Shown here one piece after another: positions 26,459 to 36,267 of a stretch of 64,000 bases of DNA. The translations under genes were made by a program, and so were the position numbers. The notes beneath the pieces were generated by a model. The model was not told where the DNA came from, did no database searches, and was given only the letters and a program-made list of their open reading frames with translations. How positions within the stretch are numbered: the first letter of the stretch is position 1; each line of letters starts with the position of its first letter. The stretch is from Mucilaginibacter paludis DSM 18603. Lineage in GTDB: Bacteria > Bacteroidota > Bacteroidia > Sphingobacteriales > Sphingobacteriaceae. The stretch lies in contig NZ_CM001403.1 in NCBI RefSeq assembly GCF_000166195.2, forward strand, positions 6,862,772-6,926,771, read 5' to 3'.

Positions 26459-27382
26459 ATGCATACCATATTAGGAGCAGGCGGGTCGGTAAGTAACTCG
26501 CTAACCCGCGAATTAGAAAAAAACAATCATACAGTACGGTTAGTAAGCCGTAAACCCATACAAACCAGTGGTAATACCAGTTGGGCCGGGGCCGATTTAA
26601 CCAACTACGCCGAAACCCTGCAAGCCGCCAAGGGCTCAACCGTAATATACCTGTGCGCGGGTTTGGTTTATGATAAAGAGGTATGGCAGGAGCAGTGGCC
26701 CCAAATAATGCAAAACGTAATTAACGTTGCCAAAGAAACCGGCGCAAGGCTATTATTTTTTGATAACGTATACATGTACGGCCTGGTGAACGGCGCCATG
26801 ACAGAGAACACGCCTTATAACCCTTGCAGCGTAAAAGGCGAAGTGCGCGCAAAAATAGCCACCACCTTAATGGACGAATCAAAAGCCGGAAACATCAGGG
26901 CCAGTATTGCCCGTGCCGCCGACTTTTACGGATCAGCATCCCTCAACAGCTTTTGCGATTTAATGGTGCTCGATAAATATGCAAAAAAACAAAAAGCCCA
27001 GTGGATAGGCAAAGCCGCCTGCAAACACAGCTTTACTTATATACCCGACGCCGGTAAAGGCATGTACCTGCTGGGCCAGCGTACAGAGAGTGATAACCAG
27101 ATTTGGCATATGCCTACTGCCGCCCCTTTAACCGGGAAACAATTTATTGAGTTAGCCGCGCGCATTTTTAAAGTAGAGCCCAATTATAGCACTATCAACA
27201 AATTAATGATGCAACTATTTGGTCTGGTTAATAAAGGGGTACGTGGCAGTGTGGAGATGTATTACCAATACGACCATGATTATGTATTTAATTCTAACAA
27301 GTTTGAAAAAGCGTTTGGCGTAAAACCAACAACTTACGAAGATGGGATAAGGGAGTTTTCGCAAACGCTGTTAAAAAAATAG
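26459..27382 (+). CDS. NAD(P)-dependent epimerase/dehydratase-like protein
   Basis: 307 aa, extended-SDR Rossmann fold. The nucleotide motif is LGAGGSVSNSLTRELEK (residues 4-20); the acidic residue of the second strand is not obvious, while VSRKP suggests NADP. LLFFDNVYMYG with a lysine downstream (SVKGEVR) corresponds to the active-site region, and SIARAADFYG is typical. Many such Bacteroidota proteins act as NADP-linked reductases of unknown substrate. It follows the split Crp/Fnr gene. Confidence 0.82.
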   Translation: MHTILGAGGSVSNSLTRELEKNNHTVRLVSRKPIQTSGNTSWAGADLTNYAETLQAAKGSTVIYLCAGLVYDKEVWQEQWPQIMQNVINVAKETGARLLFFDNVYMYGLVNGAMTENTPYNPCSVKGEVRAKIATTLMDESKAGNIRASIARAADFYGSASLNSFCDLMVLDKYAKKQKAQWIGKAACKHSFTYIPDAGKGMYLLGQRTESDNQIWHMPTAAPLTGKQFIELAARIFKVEPNYSTINKLMMQLFGLVNKGVRGSVEMYYQYDHDYVFNSNKFEKAFGVKPTTYEDGIREFSQTLLKK

Positions 27383-27423
27383 CGGCGGGAGTATTTTTAT
27401 CGGCAAGCTTTATGTACCACCAT

Positions 27424-27558
27424 GTTATTGAGCGGAACGAGAAATCTTCTACATGCAATAAGCCGAGGCCCAAAACAAGGCTGACCTGCCATGCGGAGGT
27501 ATACAACATACCCGGCGCGTGAAAAAGATTTATCTCTCGTACCTCGATCGAAATGACA
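27424..27558. repeat. ATTTCGA-type inverted repeat (diverged copy)
   Basis: The left arm GTTATTGAGCGGAACGAGAAATCTTC and right arm AAAGATTTATCTCTCGTACC...ATCGAAATGACA form an imperfect inverted repeat of the same family as 34319-34417 and 38141-38240. It lies in the 760-bp gene-free gap 27383-28144 together with the next repeat. Confidence 0.6.
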
Positions 27559-27638
27559 TTTTTTTGTAGGTGAGTGTTTTGAAAAAGTCGGATCAAAAAC
27601 ACCTCTTACAGTAAGAATCCGGCCAGCAAAAAAAAGGG

Positions 27639-27865
27639 GATGACGTTTGAACCTCGGTAACTATTGGAGCACAGGCAAAAGCCTGACTGCACGCCGGGCC
27701 GGGTGTTGGCCTCGTGGGTGGAAGGATCGGGCAGTCTTGACTTTTATTCATTGTTGTTTGTTTTCTCAAGGTATTCATGAGCTCCCTCCGGTCGGTTTTG
27801 GTTCTTTTTGTGTCAAGACAAAAAGAACAAAGCCCTTCCCGCGGCGATTGAGCGGGCCGATGCTC
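27639..27865 (+). repeat. About 200-bp dispersed element, copy in plus orientation
   Basis: It shares long near-identical blocks with the reverse complement of 43312-43490, for example GACTGCACGCCGGGCCGGG, GGTGGAAGGATCGGGCAGTC and GGCGATTGAGC. It includes a TTTTTGTGTCAAGACAAAAAG palindrome. This copy carries about 50 extra bp between the TTGACTTT and GGTTCTTTTTG blocks. No protein is plausible in it. The rest of the gap (27866-28144) is AT-rich with nothing recognised. Confidence 0.8.
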
Positions 27866-28144
27866 TAAATTATGAGTACTGACTATTAACGCAATAACAG
27901 ACGTACTAACAATCAAATACATAAACAAAAGCCCGCTGCAACGCCCCGCCATTACTATCACCTCCAGCTTTTTGCTATAGTCCCCTCCCTACGAAATATC
28001 TTTTAAACATCAGCCTCCTCAAATAAGATATTTTCAAGCTAACTAAAATCACCCAACCAACCACACCATCTCAACCGCAAAAATATTTTTTATTTACTTG
28101 ATAATCCTTAGCACATTTGCACGTACTCATTTGTATATTAAAAC

Positions 28145-29848
28145 ATGATCCACAAAAAAGAAAGAAAATATATCCCTGCCAACCTGCCAATTGAATGGGA
28201 AACACTGGAACCTATTTATAACGAATTGCTTAACCGCGAGATGAACTCGGTTGAGGAGCTTGAAAAATGGCTGCAAGACCGCAGTGAGATTGAAGCCGCC
28301 CTGGAAGAAGATTTTGCCTGGCGCTATATCCGCATGACCTGCGATACCAACAGCGAAGAGCTTTTACAAAAGTTCCAGTTTTTTGCTACCGAAATTGAGC
28401 CTAAAATTGCACCGTACAGCAACAAACTGAACGAAAAATTTGTAGCCAGCCCCTATGCCGATAAGCTGGACGGCGAGAAATTCTTTATCTACCTGCGTGG
28501 TGTAAAAAATGCGCTTGAATTGTTTAGGGAAGAGAATATCCCCATCCAAACCGAAATACAGGTTGAGCAGCAAAAATACCAATCAATAACCGGCGCTATG
28601 TCTGTCATGATAGGCGATAAGGAATATACTTTGGAGCAGGCTTCGGTATTTTTAAAAGACCTTGACCGCAACAAACGCCAGGAAGTTTGGCAAAAAATTA
28701 CCGAACGCCGCCTGCAAGACCGCGAGAAACTAAACGAATTGTTTGATCACCTGCGCGGCCTTCGCCATCAACTGGCGCTGAATGCCGGTTTTGAAAACTT
28801 TCGCGATTATATGTTTAAGGCTTTAGGCCGCTTTGACTACACGCCGCAGGACTGCTACAATTTTCATGAAGCGATAGAAAAAGAGATTGTGCCGATTTTA
28901 GCCGAGCAAGCCGAAAAACGGAAGATAGCCCTGGATCTGCGCTTGCTGCGCCCCTGGGATACTGATGTGGATACCTCGGGCAAACCGGCATTGAAACCTT
29001 TTGCCGAAGGTACCGAGCTGATAGAAAAATCGATCCAATGCTTCAGCAATATCAGCCGTTACCTGGGCGAGCGTTTGGAGATTATGAAGGATAATGGCCT
29101 GTTTGATGTGGAAAGCCGTAAAGGTAAGGCACCGGGCGGCTATAACTACCCCCTATCCGAAACCGGCGCGCCTTTTATTTTTATGAATTCGGCCGGCATC
29201 TTCCGCGACCTCACCACCATGGTACACGAAGGTGGCCACGCCGTGCATACCTTTTTAACTGCCGACCTGGAACTGAACGATTTTAAACATTGCCCGTCCG
29301 AAGTGGCCGAGCTGGCTTCGATGTCGATGGAACTGATATCGATGGATAACTGGGATGTTTACTTTAAAGACGAGGAAGAACTGAAACGCGCCAAAAAAGA
29401 TCAGTTGTTTGATGTATTGAAAACCCTGCCCTGGGTGGCCGTTGTTGACCAGTTTCAGCACTGGATCTATACCAACCCCGATCATACCGACGAGCAACGC
29501 ACCGAGGCCTGGACACAGATTTTCGATCGCTTTGGCGCCAGCTTTGTAGACTGGACCGGCCACGAGGATGTAAAACAAAACCTGTGGCAAAAACAGCTTC
29601 ATATTTTTGAAGTACCGTTTTACTACATCGAATATGGCATGGCCCAACTGGGTGCAATAGCCGTATGGAAAAACTATAAAGAGAATCCCGAAAAAGGCTT
29701 ACAACAATACCTGGATGCCCTAAAACTGGGTTATACCAAAACCATCACCGAAATTTACGAAACCGCCGGCATTAAATTTGATTTTAGCGCCGCCTACGTA
29801 AAAGAACTTGCCGCCTTTGTAAAGGCCGAGATGGATAAAATTGGATAG
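28145..29848 (+). CDS. M3-family oligoendopeptidase
   Basis: 567-aa cytosolic zinc metallopeptidase (PepF/thimet-oligopeptidase clan). The zinc motif HEGGH is at residues 361-365 (VHEGGHAVHTF) and the third-ligand region is EVAELASMSMELIS. The all-helical sequence, the GAPFIFMNSAG segment before the motif and the lack of a signal peptide fit an M3 enzyme that hydrolyses short peptides. Transcribed alone; it converges with the Spy-like gene across a long hairpin-forming repeat. Confidence 0.93.
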   Translation: MIHKKERKYIPANLPIEWETLEPIYNELLNREMNSVEELEKWLQDRSEIEAALEEDFAWRYIRMTCDTNSEELLQKFQFFATEIEPKIAPYSNKLNEKFVASPYADKLDGEKFFIYLRGVKNALELFREENIPIQTEIQVEQQKYQSITGAMSVMIGDKEYTLEQASVFLKDLDRNKRQEVWQKITERRLQDREKLNELFDHLRGLRHQLALNAGFENFRDYMFKALGRFDYTPQDCYNFHEAIEKEIVPILAEQAEKRKIALDLRLLRPWDTDVDTSGKPALKPFAEGTELIEKSIQCFSNISRYLGERLEIMKDNGLFDVESRKGKAPGGYNYPLSETGAPFIFMNSAGIFRDLTTMVHEGGHAVHTFLTADLELNDFKHCPSEVAELASMSMELISMDNWDVYFKDEEELKRAKKDQLFDVLKTLPWVAVVDQFQHWIYTNPDHTDEQRTEAWTQIFDRFGASFVDWTGHEDVKQNLWQKQLHIFEVPFYYIEYGMAQLGAIAVWKNYKENPEKGLQQYLDALKLGYTKTITEIYETAGIKFDFSAAYVKELAAFVKAEMDKIG

Positions 29849-29849
29849 T

Positions 29850-30012
29850 ATTGAGCCGGGAGCCTTGAGGCGGGAGTCGGGAGCCGGGAGCCGGGAGCCT
29901 TGAGCCGGGAGTCTTGAGTCCGGAGTCGGGAGTTGAGGCCCAAGGCTCCGGACTCAAGACTCTTGACTCAGAACTCCAGACTCAAGACTCCTGACTCAGA
30001 ACTCCGGACTCA
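29850..30012. repeat. GAGCCGGGAGTC word array with inverted halves
   Basis: The left half (29853-29939) consists of GAGCCGGGAGCC, GAGTCTTGAGTC and GAGTCGGGAG words. The right half (29940-30012) consists of their complements (GACTCAAGACTC, GACTCAGAACTCCGGACTC). It could fold as one long stem between the two convergent genes, acting as a two-way terminator (inference). The last word supplies the TGA stop of the minus-strand Spy-like gene. Confidence 0.8.
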
Positions 30013-30384
30013 ATTAGGCATAATCACAGGTTCTGTGGCCGCTTTCCTCCTGCTCTTCATCTTTTCTTTTTTGTTTTCCTTAATCTCGGCATAAACCTTT
30101 TTCTGGTCGTCGGTTAATACCGCCTCAATCTTATCGTCGGCATCTTTCAGGGCACGCATTTTGGCTACGCGGCCTTCCTTGGTTTCCATTTTTGTGGCCC
30201 TTTCGGTCAGTATGGCGCTCACCTGTTTAGTTTGCTCGGCTGTAAGTTTGAGCTTTTTATGCAACGTTTTAGTCATGTGCTCGGCCTTTTGCTCCGGCGA
30301 CTTTTTAACTTTTACCGTATCCTGGGCACTCGCTAAACCTGCAAATCCCAAGGCCATTATCAGCATTAAAATAATCCTTTTCAT
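30010..30384 (-). CDS. Spy/CpxP-like small periplasmic protein
   Basis: 124 aa with a clear signal peptide (MKRIILMLIMALGFAGLASAQ). The mature part is highly charged and helical and contains an LTAEQTKQV motif plus VLTDDQKKVYAEI, the paired LTxxQ-type helices seen in Spy/CpxP-related proteins of Bacteroidota. A periplasmic stress or chaperone role is plausible but inferred. The C-terminus (EPVIMPN) and stop run into the word array. Confidence 0.7.
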   Translation of the reverse strand: MKRIILMLIMALGFAGLASAQDTVKVKKSPEQKAEHMTKTLHKKLKLTAEQTKQVSAILTERATKMETKEGRVAKMRALKDADDKIEAVLTDDQKKVYAEIKENKKEKMKSRRKAATEPVIMPN

Positions 30385-30517
30385 CTGTATCTTTTTTAAC
30401 TAAGAGTAAAAAAAAAGCTTTGGTTTAATCTGTTCAAATCATTTCAGGATAAAAAAACAATCAAACAGAAGGCAAATTAAATTTAGTATTTTCGCCTTGT
30501 TAAGCTTTTATATCAGT

Positions 30518-31870
30518 ATGATCAAGTCAGCATTCTATTTCTTTCTGTTTTTTATCGCTACCGCATCGTATGCGCAAACAGAACAACCCAACTATAAAAC
30601 AGCCATAGCTAAGTTTAAGCAATATTACAATAACAAACAGCCCGATAGCCTGTTTAATACCTTTGCGCCCGCCGTTAAAACCGGCCTTCCGTTAGATAAA
30701 ACTAAAGATTTATTTACCCAGATGCAGGCACAGTTAGGCCCCTTAAAGCAAACTACGTTTATTAAATACATACAAACTGCCGGAGTTTACAAGGCTGATT
30801 ACGAAAAGGAAACCTTGCTGATCAATTTATCGCTTAACAAAGCCAACCAGATAGACGGCATCTACTTTAACCAATACAAGCCAGAAACGGCAACAGCAGC
30901 GGCTGCAACCGAAAAGCCTAAAGCTACCGAGGCAGCAGCCATACCGGCAGTAGCAGCAGCAGAGCTTCCGGCGATGGATGCATCGTTAACCGAATCGCCC
31001 ATTACTTTAAAAACATTAGGCGGCACCCTATCCGGAACATTAACCATGCCTAAAAATTTAACGGGTAAAATTCCGGTAGTTTTAATTATTGCCGGTTCGG
31101 GCCCTACAGATCGTAATTGCAACAGCACGCAGGGTATGCACACCAATACCTACTTTTATATAGCCGAGGCGCTGGGCAAGGCCGGTATAGCTACCTTACG
31201 GTACGATAAGCGCGGCGTTGGCCAAAGCACCTCATCGGCAAAAGAAATTGATACCAAGTTTACCGACATGGTTGACGATGCTTCGGGCTTATTATCTATG
31301 CTGAAGGAAGATCAGCGCTTTTCGAAATTTATTATTATGGGCCATAGCGAGGGTTCATTGATAGGGATGATAACCGCTTACAGCGAACCTATCAACGCCC
31401 TTATATCTGTAGCAGGGCCGGGAGTACCGGCCGATCAGACTTTGATAGAGCAGATGAAGAGCCAGCCCCCAGCCGTGAGCCAGGAGTTTAAAAACATTAT
31501 AGACAGCTTAAAAAAAGGCAAAAAAACCCCGCGGGTTGATCCGTCCCTATATTTTATTGCAAGGCCGAGCATCCAGCCCTATTTAATGTCGTGGATACCG
31601 TATGACCCGGCCCGCATCATCAAAAAAATAAAAACACCTATCTTAATTATCCAGGGTACAACAGATTTACAGGTTGGCGTAGCCGATGCCGAAAAATTAA
31701 AGAAAGCAAAATCAGAAGCCGTATTAAAAATCATCGACGGCATGAACCACATTTTAAAAGCGGCCCCTGCCGATAAGGATAAAAACAAGGCAACTTATAA
31801 CGATCCGTCGTTACCGTTAAAGCCCGAGTTTGTAACCGATGTGGTAGATTTTATTAAGGGACTAAAGTAG
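30518..31870 (+). CDS. Secreted alpha/beta hydrolase with DUF3887-like N-domain
   Basis: 450 aa from the ATG at 30518 (an in-frame TTG lies at 30497). A signal peptide (IKSAFYFFLFFIATASYAQ) is followed by a small N-domain (KTAIAKFKQYYNNKQPDSLFNTF...) similar to DUF3887 and an alanine/proline-rich linker (ATAAAATEKPKATEAAA). The hydrolase domain has the nucleophile elbow GHSEGS, an acid in GTTDLQV and a histidine in MNHILK. Likely a periplasmic or outer-membrane-facing esterase or peptidase; substrate unknown. Confidence 0.85.
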   Translation: MIKSAFYFFLFFIATASYAQTEQPNYKTAIAKFKQYYNNKQPDSLFNTFAPAVKTGLPLDKTKDLFTQMQAQLGPLKQTTFIKYIQTAGVYKADYEKETLLINLSLNKANQIDGIYFNQYKPETATAAAATEKPKATEAAAIPAVAAAELPAMDASLTESPITLKTLGGTLSGTLTMPKNLTGKIPVVLIIAGSGPTDRNCNSTQGMHTNTYFYIAEALGKAGIATLRYDKRGVGQSTSSAKEIDTKFTDMVDDASGLLSMLKEDQRFSKFIIMGHSEGSLIGMITAYSEPINALISVAGPGVPADQTLIEQMKSQPPAVSQEFKNIIDSLKKGKKTPRVDPSLYFIARPSIQPYLMSWIPYDPARIIKKIKTPILIIQGTTDLQVGVADAEKLKKAKSEAVLKIIDGMNHILKAAPADKDKNKATYNDPSLPLKPEFVTDVVDFIKGLK

Positions 31871-31892
31871 ATTTTAGTCCCTTACGGGGATA

Positions 31893-32378
31893 TTAACTTT
31901 TCCAGGCGCCCAGCAATCTTCTGATCACGATGATCTCGGCTGTGTGGTAGCTGTTATGGTCGGCAATCAATAAGGCTTCCCGTAACAAGGTTTGCCCGTC
32001 GCCATGCGGAAAGGGCGTATATAAATCGTTGTTCTTATCATTCAGCAGGGCAATAAAACTGTCGGTATCCTTTTTAATCTGATCAATGGTTTGATGCCAT
32101 GCCGCGTCATCCTGCGGAGCAGTTTCTTTGGGCCAGTATCCCTCGGGCCATTTGGGCGATTGATGCGCTTGATCTTTACTAAACTCCAGTATGTCCCACT
32201 GGGCTATCCGGATATGCTCGGCCAGTTGCCAAATGCTATAGGGCAAGCCATCGGGTATAACGCCACGCAATTGGGTGGGTAAATCGCTCAAAGCGTCGTC
32301 TAAGGTTGCGTGAGCATTGCCTCCCTTTATCAAATCAATTAAATGTTTACGGGTAATCTGGTCGTTATGGTTTTCCAT
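31893..32378 (-). CDS. DinB-family protein
   Basis: 161-aa four-helix protein. Putative metal-binding histidines are in QLAEHIRIAQWD and in IADHNSYHTAEIIVIRR, the usual DinB/YfiT pattern of three histidines. Members of this superfamily include thiol transferases; this protein's reaction is unknown. It converges with the hydrolase gene, with only 22 bp between stops. Confidence 0.85.
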   Translation of the reverse strand: MENHNDQITRKHLIDLIKGGNAHATLDDALSDLPTQLRGVIPDGLPYSIWQLAEHIRIAQWDILEFSKDQAHQSPKWPEGYWPKETAPQDDAAWHQTIDQIKKDTDSFIALLNDKNNDLYTPFPHGDGQTLLREALLIADHNSYHTAEIIVIRRLLGAWKS

Positions 32379-32516
32379 TGTTGTATTGCTGTTGGTGATG
32401 ATGATGTAACACGGTTAGGCTGATTTAGTTGGTATTTATTTTGACTGATGCCTGCGGGCGCGGCTTTTATAAATGATATTTAATAGCTATGTTAGCCTAC
32501 TAAAACCGTATGGATA

Positions 32517-34253
32517 ATGAAGAACTACCTGCTTGGTATATTGCTTGTTTTAACTATTGTAGGCTGTAAAAAGGATGGCACCCAAACCCAGGAAGAAAGC
32601 AGTCCTTTTGATAAATTTAAACAACAATTTATTGATGGCCTGTGGAAGCACAACCCCGATTGGGCAAGCAGTGTAGGTTATCATCAATATGATAGCGTAC
32701 TGGTGTTACCCAATGATGCCAGCCGCGCCGACCAGGTTGCTTTTATTAAAAGCCAACAGAGCCAGTTAGCCGGGTTCGACATCAAAAAGCTGCCCGCCGC
32801 CAACCAGATCGATTATCACCTGATCCAGAACCAGATCCAATCGTCGTTATGGCAAATAGATACGCTTAAAGCTTACCAGTGGGATCCGTCTTCATACAAC
32901 ATCATCGGCAATTTTGCATTTATCCTGAACGAAAACTATGCGCCTTTGCCCAAACGGGTTAAAAGTTTTTACGAAAAAATGGCCAACATTCCGGCCTACT
33001 ACGCCGAAGCTAAAAAGCAGATTAAAAACCCGGTGGTTGAGCTAACCAGCCTGGCCATAGAACAACATACGGGAGGCTTATCGGTTATTGAAAAAGATTT
33101 TGCCGACTCGTTAAAAAAAGCCAATATCCCGGCAACGGAACAAAAAGCGATGCTGGCCCGTGTAAAAACATCGGTAGCGGCTATCAACAACTTTACCCAA
33201 TGGCTAAAGGACTTAAAGAACCCTACACCGCGCAGTTTCCGCCTCGGTAAGGATTTGTATGCTAAAAAGTTTAAGTACGATATCCAGTCGGCCTACAGCG
33301 CCAAACAGATTTATGATTCGGCCATGGTGCGCAAAAAGTATGTGCACAGCCAGATGTTTAATTTGAGCAAGCAACTGTGGCCAAAATACTTCGGTAAAAG
33401 CAACATGCCGGCTGATACCCTGCAGTTGATCAGCAAAGTAATTGATACTTTATCCGTTAAACATGCCAAACCGGAAGACTTCCAGTCTACCATCGAAAAA
33501 ACACTGCCCCAGTTGGTTGATTTTGTGAAGCAAAAGAACCTGCTTTATATCGATCCAACCAAACCGCTCGTTGTACGTAAAGAACCCGGCTATATGGCTG
33601 GAGTGGCAGGCGCATCGTGCAGTTCGCCGGGGCCCTATGATAAAGGCGGCAACACTTATTTTAACGTGGGAAGCCTGGCCGGATGGCCTAAAGAAAAAGC
33701 CGAAAGCTATTTACGCGAGTATAACCAGTACATGCTGCAAATATTGTGTATCCACGAAGCTATTCCCGGGCATTATACACAGATGGTTTATGCCAACCAA
33801 TCGCCAAGCCTGATTAAAGCTATTTTAGCCAATGGCGCCATGGTAGAAGGCTGGGCAGTTTATACCGAGCAGATGATGCTTGACAACGGCTATGGCAATA
33901 ACGAGCCCGAAATGTGGCTGATGTGGTACAAATGGAACCTGCGCTCGGTATGTAATACTATTTTAGATTACAGCGTACACACCGGTACCATGAACCGCGA
34001 TGAGGTTGTTAAACTACTCACTAAAGAAGCCTTTCAGCAACAAGCCGAGGCCGAAGGCAAATGGAAAAGGGCCAGCGTAACCAGCGTACAGCTAACCAGC
34101 TATTATACCGGATACAAAGAAATAACCGACCTGCGCAATGCCTACAAAAAGAAAATGGGCAGTGCCTATAAACTCAAAGAATTTAACGAGAAGTTTTTAA
34201 GTTATGGCAGCGCACCGGTTAAATATATTAAGGAGCTGATGTTAGCGAAATAA
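32517..34253 (+). CDS. DUF885-family lipoprotein (metallopeptidase-like)
   Basis: 578 aa. The N-terminus MKNYLLGILLVLTIVGCKKDG is a lipoprotein signal with Cys at residue 17. The body carries the DUF885 hallmark IHEAIPGHYTQ, an HExxPGH motif likely to bind a metal, with the glutamate-rich AMVEGWAVYTEQM downstream. Family members are thought to be peptidases, which would fit the M1 and M3 peptidases encoded nearby, but no activity is proven. Confidence 0.88.
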   Translation: MKNYLLGILLVLTIVGCKKDGTQTQEESSPFDKFKQQFIDGLWKHNPDWASSVGYHQYDSVLVLPNDASRADQVAFIKSQQSQLAGFDIKKLPAANQIDYHLIQNQIQSSLWQIDTLKAYQWDPSSYNIIGNFAFILNENYAPLPKRVKSFYEKMANIPAYYAEAKKQIKNPVVELTSLAIEQHTGGLSVIEKDFADSLKKANIPATEQKAMLARVKTSVAAINNFTQWLKDLKNPTPRSFRLGKDLYAKKFKYDIQSAYSAKQIYDSAMVRKKYVHSQMFNLSKQLWPKYFGKSNMPADTLQLISKVIDTLSVKHAKPEDFQSTIEKTLPQLVDFVKQKNLLYIDPTKPLVVRKEPGYMAGVAGASCSSPGPYDKGGNTYFNVGSLAGWPKEKAESYLREYNQYMLQILCIHEAIPGHYTQMVYANQSPSLIKAILANGAMVEGWAVYTEQMMLDNGYGNNEPEMWLMWYKWNLRSVCNTILDYSVHTGTMNRDEVVKLLTKEAFQQQAEAEGKWKRASVTSVQLTSYYTGYKEITDLRNAYKKKMGSAYKLKEFNEKFLSYGSAPVKYIKELMLAK

Positions 34254-34558
34254 AGCCCCACCCAAACCCTCCCTGGTAGGGAGGGCTTAAAAAAAGGTTA
34301 GGCTATTCTTAAAAAAAATGTCATTTCGAGCGAGGTACGAGAGAGAAATCTTTTGCGAGCGATAGGTCTGCTGTAGGCTCATCGCGTGCGACAGATTTCT
34401 CCCTCTGGTCGACAATTGGGGTTGGGGTGTTTCTGCCGTAGTTATTCCGTAGTCGGTGTCCCCACCGACTATGCTATCACCGTTCAGGATTTGCATGGGA
34501 AACTCTCTGCACTTTTTAGCCGCTCGCATAGGACACACCCCTCCACCCCTCTCAAGAG
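34254..34558. repeat. Mosaic of four repeat families, no gene
   Basis: In order: a CCCTCCCT/AGGGAGGG hairpin (34267-34285); an ATTTCGA-type inverted repeat (34319-34417); a GTCGGTGTCCCCACCGAC palindrome (34451-34468) followed by the usual TATCACCG...GGATTTGCAT linker; and the left half of a CTCGAG-family repeat (from about 34521), which is cut at 34558 by the IS4-type element. No protein gene is plausible. Confidence 0.75.
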
Positions 34559-36085
34559 CATAGCCGTCAATTTAAGTAGCTGTACTTATATATTGTTGAT
34601 TTTCAGTAATTTAATTTTTAGGCGCGGTTTGCCCGCATGGGCAAACCTATGTATTTTTACTCTCATATTTTTCGTTTTTTAAGGCGGGGAGGTTTAGATG
34701 GCCCCGCCTTTCTTATTTTTGTTTAACTATCTAAATATAGTATTTAAATATCTAATAATCAAATACTTATTACAATTTCTTCTATTTTTAACCTATGTTT
34801 TCTGTGCTCTTTTGAAAGGTGCTTTAAGTTTAATTTCTCCAACAGAGCTAACCACTTTGAGCATATCCCTAAAAGACTGCGCTCGCAATTCTTCTTTCGT
34901 AGAAGCGATTAGTCGATGCACCTTTAAAACACTAATTTGACCTATCTTACCGATAGCCATGCATATTTTCCAACTCAAAACTGCCCAGATCAACTTACTG
35001 TATAATATACTGGTTATACGATCCGAACTTCCTTTGGGGAACGTGTGTATCTTTAAAAACGACTTCCATGCTTTAAAAACCAATTCTATCTGCCATCGCA
35101 GGTGATATAACTTTTGGATCAATTCAGCGCTATATTTTTCGCTCACCAGGTTGGTAACAATAAAGTTAAACCCTGCCCGCTCTTTGAATCCCTTACTGGT
35201 GGTACTGCCTTTCTTTTTATTGTACTTTTCAGTATTGGCTATCCGCCTTGCCTTGAGCTCTTCACTTACCGGTTCTATTATTATCCTTACCGGCATCTTA
35301 TCAGCTCCGATATATACCTGTTGATCAAATACGCCGGTTATGCCTTGTAGTTTCGACAACTCTAACTTTTGGTATTGGTCGTCCTTTAATAGATAAATCG
35401 TTGTTTTCGGACATAATTTATTAATAAAGAAAGCTTTGACTTTGTTAATATTGTTCATATAACTCAAGTGAGTGTAACCCAGATCTCTCATATATAATAC
35501 CCCCGGCTGAATTGATGCCTTGTCCAGATGACTCTCACCCTGGTCATTTGCGTTGGCCGGAGTTACTTTGATATCGCTTTTACCACTTTTGATTTCAAAT
35601 TCAAATTGTACAGATGCTCCCGCTTTCATCCCACTTCCTTTTGTTCCGGGGAATGTCTCTGCAATAACTTCCGGCAACGCGAAACGGGTGGAATCTTTGA
35701 TACGGATCTCCAACCCTTGTGTTTGTTCTTGCGGTAACTCAACTGCTATTAATTGCTCAAAAACGGCTTGTACAAATTTTGTCATATTGCTGTGATGTCT
35801 TTGATGCAATGCCTGCTTCGAAATATCAAGCCCATCCCTCCGCATTAACTGCATACTCATGCCGTTAAACGATTGATCTCCATCAAATAACGCCATATCC
35901 AATAGTTCCTTGCCTCCCACTTTTCGTTTGCGTTGTATAGCCTCTGTTTTACGGGCCAGGCCATCTAACACCGTTGGTTCAAATAGTTCCGAACTCATTC
36001 GCTCGAATAATGACTGCAATTTTGCAGTTCCGATTCTTGCTCTAAAAAAATTTTATCCCTTTTTTTTCTAAAGTTGACGGCTATG
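34559..36085 (-). mobile_element. IS4-family insertion sequence, copy A (complete, 1527 bp)
   Basis: Perfect 12-bp terminal inverted repeats (CATAGCCGTCAA), extended imperfectly to about 18 bp, and flanked by the 10-bp duplication CTCTCAAGAG (34549-34558 and 36086-36095). It lies inside the palindrome of a dispersed CTCGAG-family repeat. It carries one intact transposase gene and, beyond its stop, two hairpins (GGTTTGCCC/GGGCAAACC near 34626 and GGCGGGG/CCCCGCC near 34683). Near-identical copies lie at 48.3 and 62.8 kb. Confidence 0.95.
34793..36019 (-). CDS. IS4-family transposase (intact copy A)
   Basis: 408-aa DDE transposase. The catalytic residues are recognisable: Asp in RIKDSTRFALPE, Asp in YMRDLGYTHLS, and the IS4 YREK signature in YHLRWQIELVFKAWK (Y-x2-R-x3-E-x6-K). 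The frame begins at a TTG (36019); an in-frame ATG seven codons on (35998, MSSELF) is an equally good start. The only uninterrupted copy of the three in the window, so it could supply transposase to the others. Confidence 0.95.
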   Translation of the reverse strand: MQSLFERMSSELFEPTVLDGLARKTEAIQRKRKVGGKELLDMALFDGDQSFNGMSMQLMRRDGLDISKQALHQRHHSNMTKFVQAVFEQLIAVELPQEQTQGLEIRIKDSTRFALPEVIAETFPGTKGSGMKAGASVQFEFEIKSGKSDIKVTPANANDQGESHLDKASIQPGVLYMRDLGYTHLSYMNNINKVKAFFINKLCPKTTIYLLKDDQYQKLELSKLQGITGVFDQQVYIGADKMPVRIIIEPVSEELKARRIANTEKYNKKKGSTTSKGFKERAGFNFIVTNLVSEKYSAELIQKLYHLRWQIELVFKAWKSFLKIHTFPKGSSDRITSILYSKLIWAVLSWKICMAIGKIGQISVLKVHRLIASTKEELRAQSFRDMLKVVSSVGEIKLKAPFKRAQKT

Positions 36086-36267
36086 CTCTCAAGAGGGGAA
36101 TCGCACGGGCCGCCGCTTTTTTCGATCGAGGTACGAGTGGGGGGCTTATGCCGTAGTCGGTGTCCTAACCCAGTACGAGCAAAAAATGGGGTTACCAAAA
36201 GATCTCCCCAACCGGGGGAGATTATGCACCTTGGTTTGTTTTTTGGTGTGCATGAGCGCTATGCGGT
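36086..36267. repeat. Right half of IS-split repeat plus two other repeat pieces
   Basis: From 36086 the interrupted CTCGAG-family repeat resumes (CTCTCAAGAGGGGAATCGCACGG). It is followed by an ATTTCGA-like fragment (TCGATCGAGGTACGAG), a half copy of the GTAGTCGGTGTCC palindrome (about 36152), and a hairpin CTCCCC...GGGGAG leading into the block shared with 56531-56608. No gene seen. Confidence 0.7.

Noticed and set aside
27593..27961. 122-aa minus-strand frame
   Set aside because: Covers the 200-bp dispersed element; its other copy at 43.3 kb encodes a similar nonsense frame, which is explained by the shared DNA.
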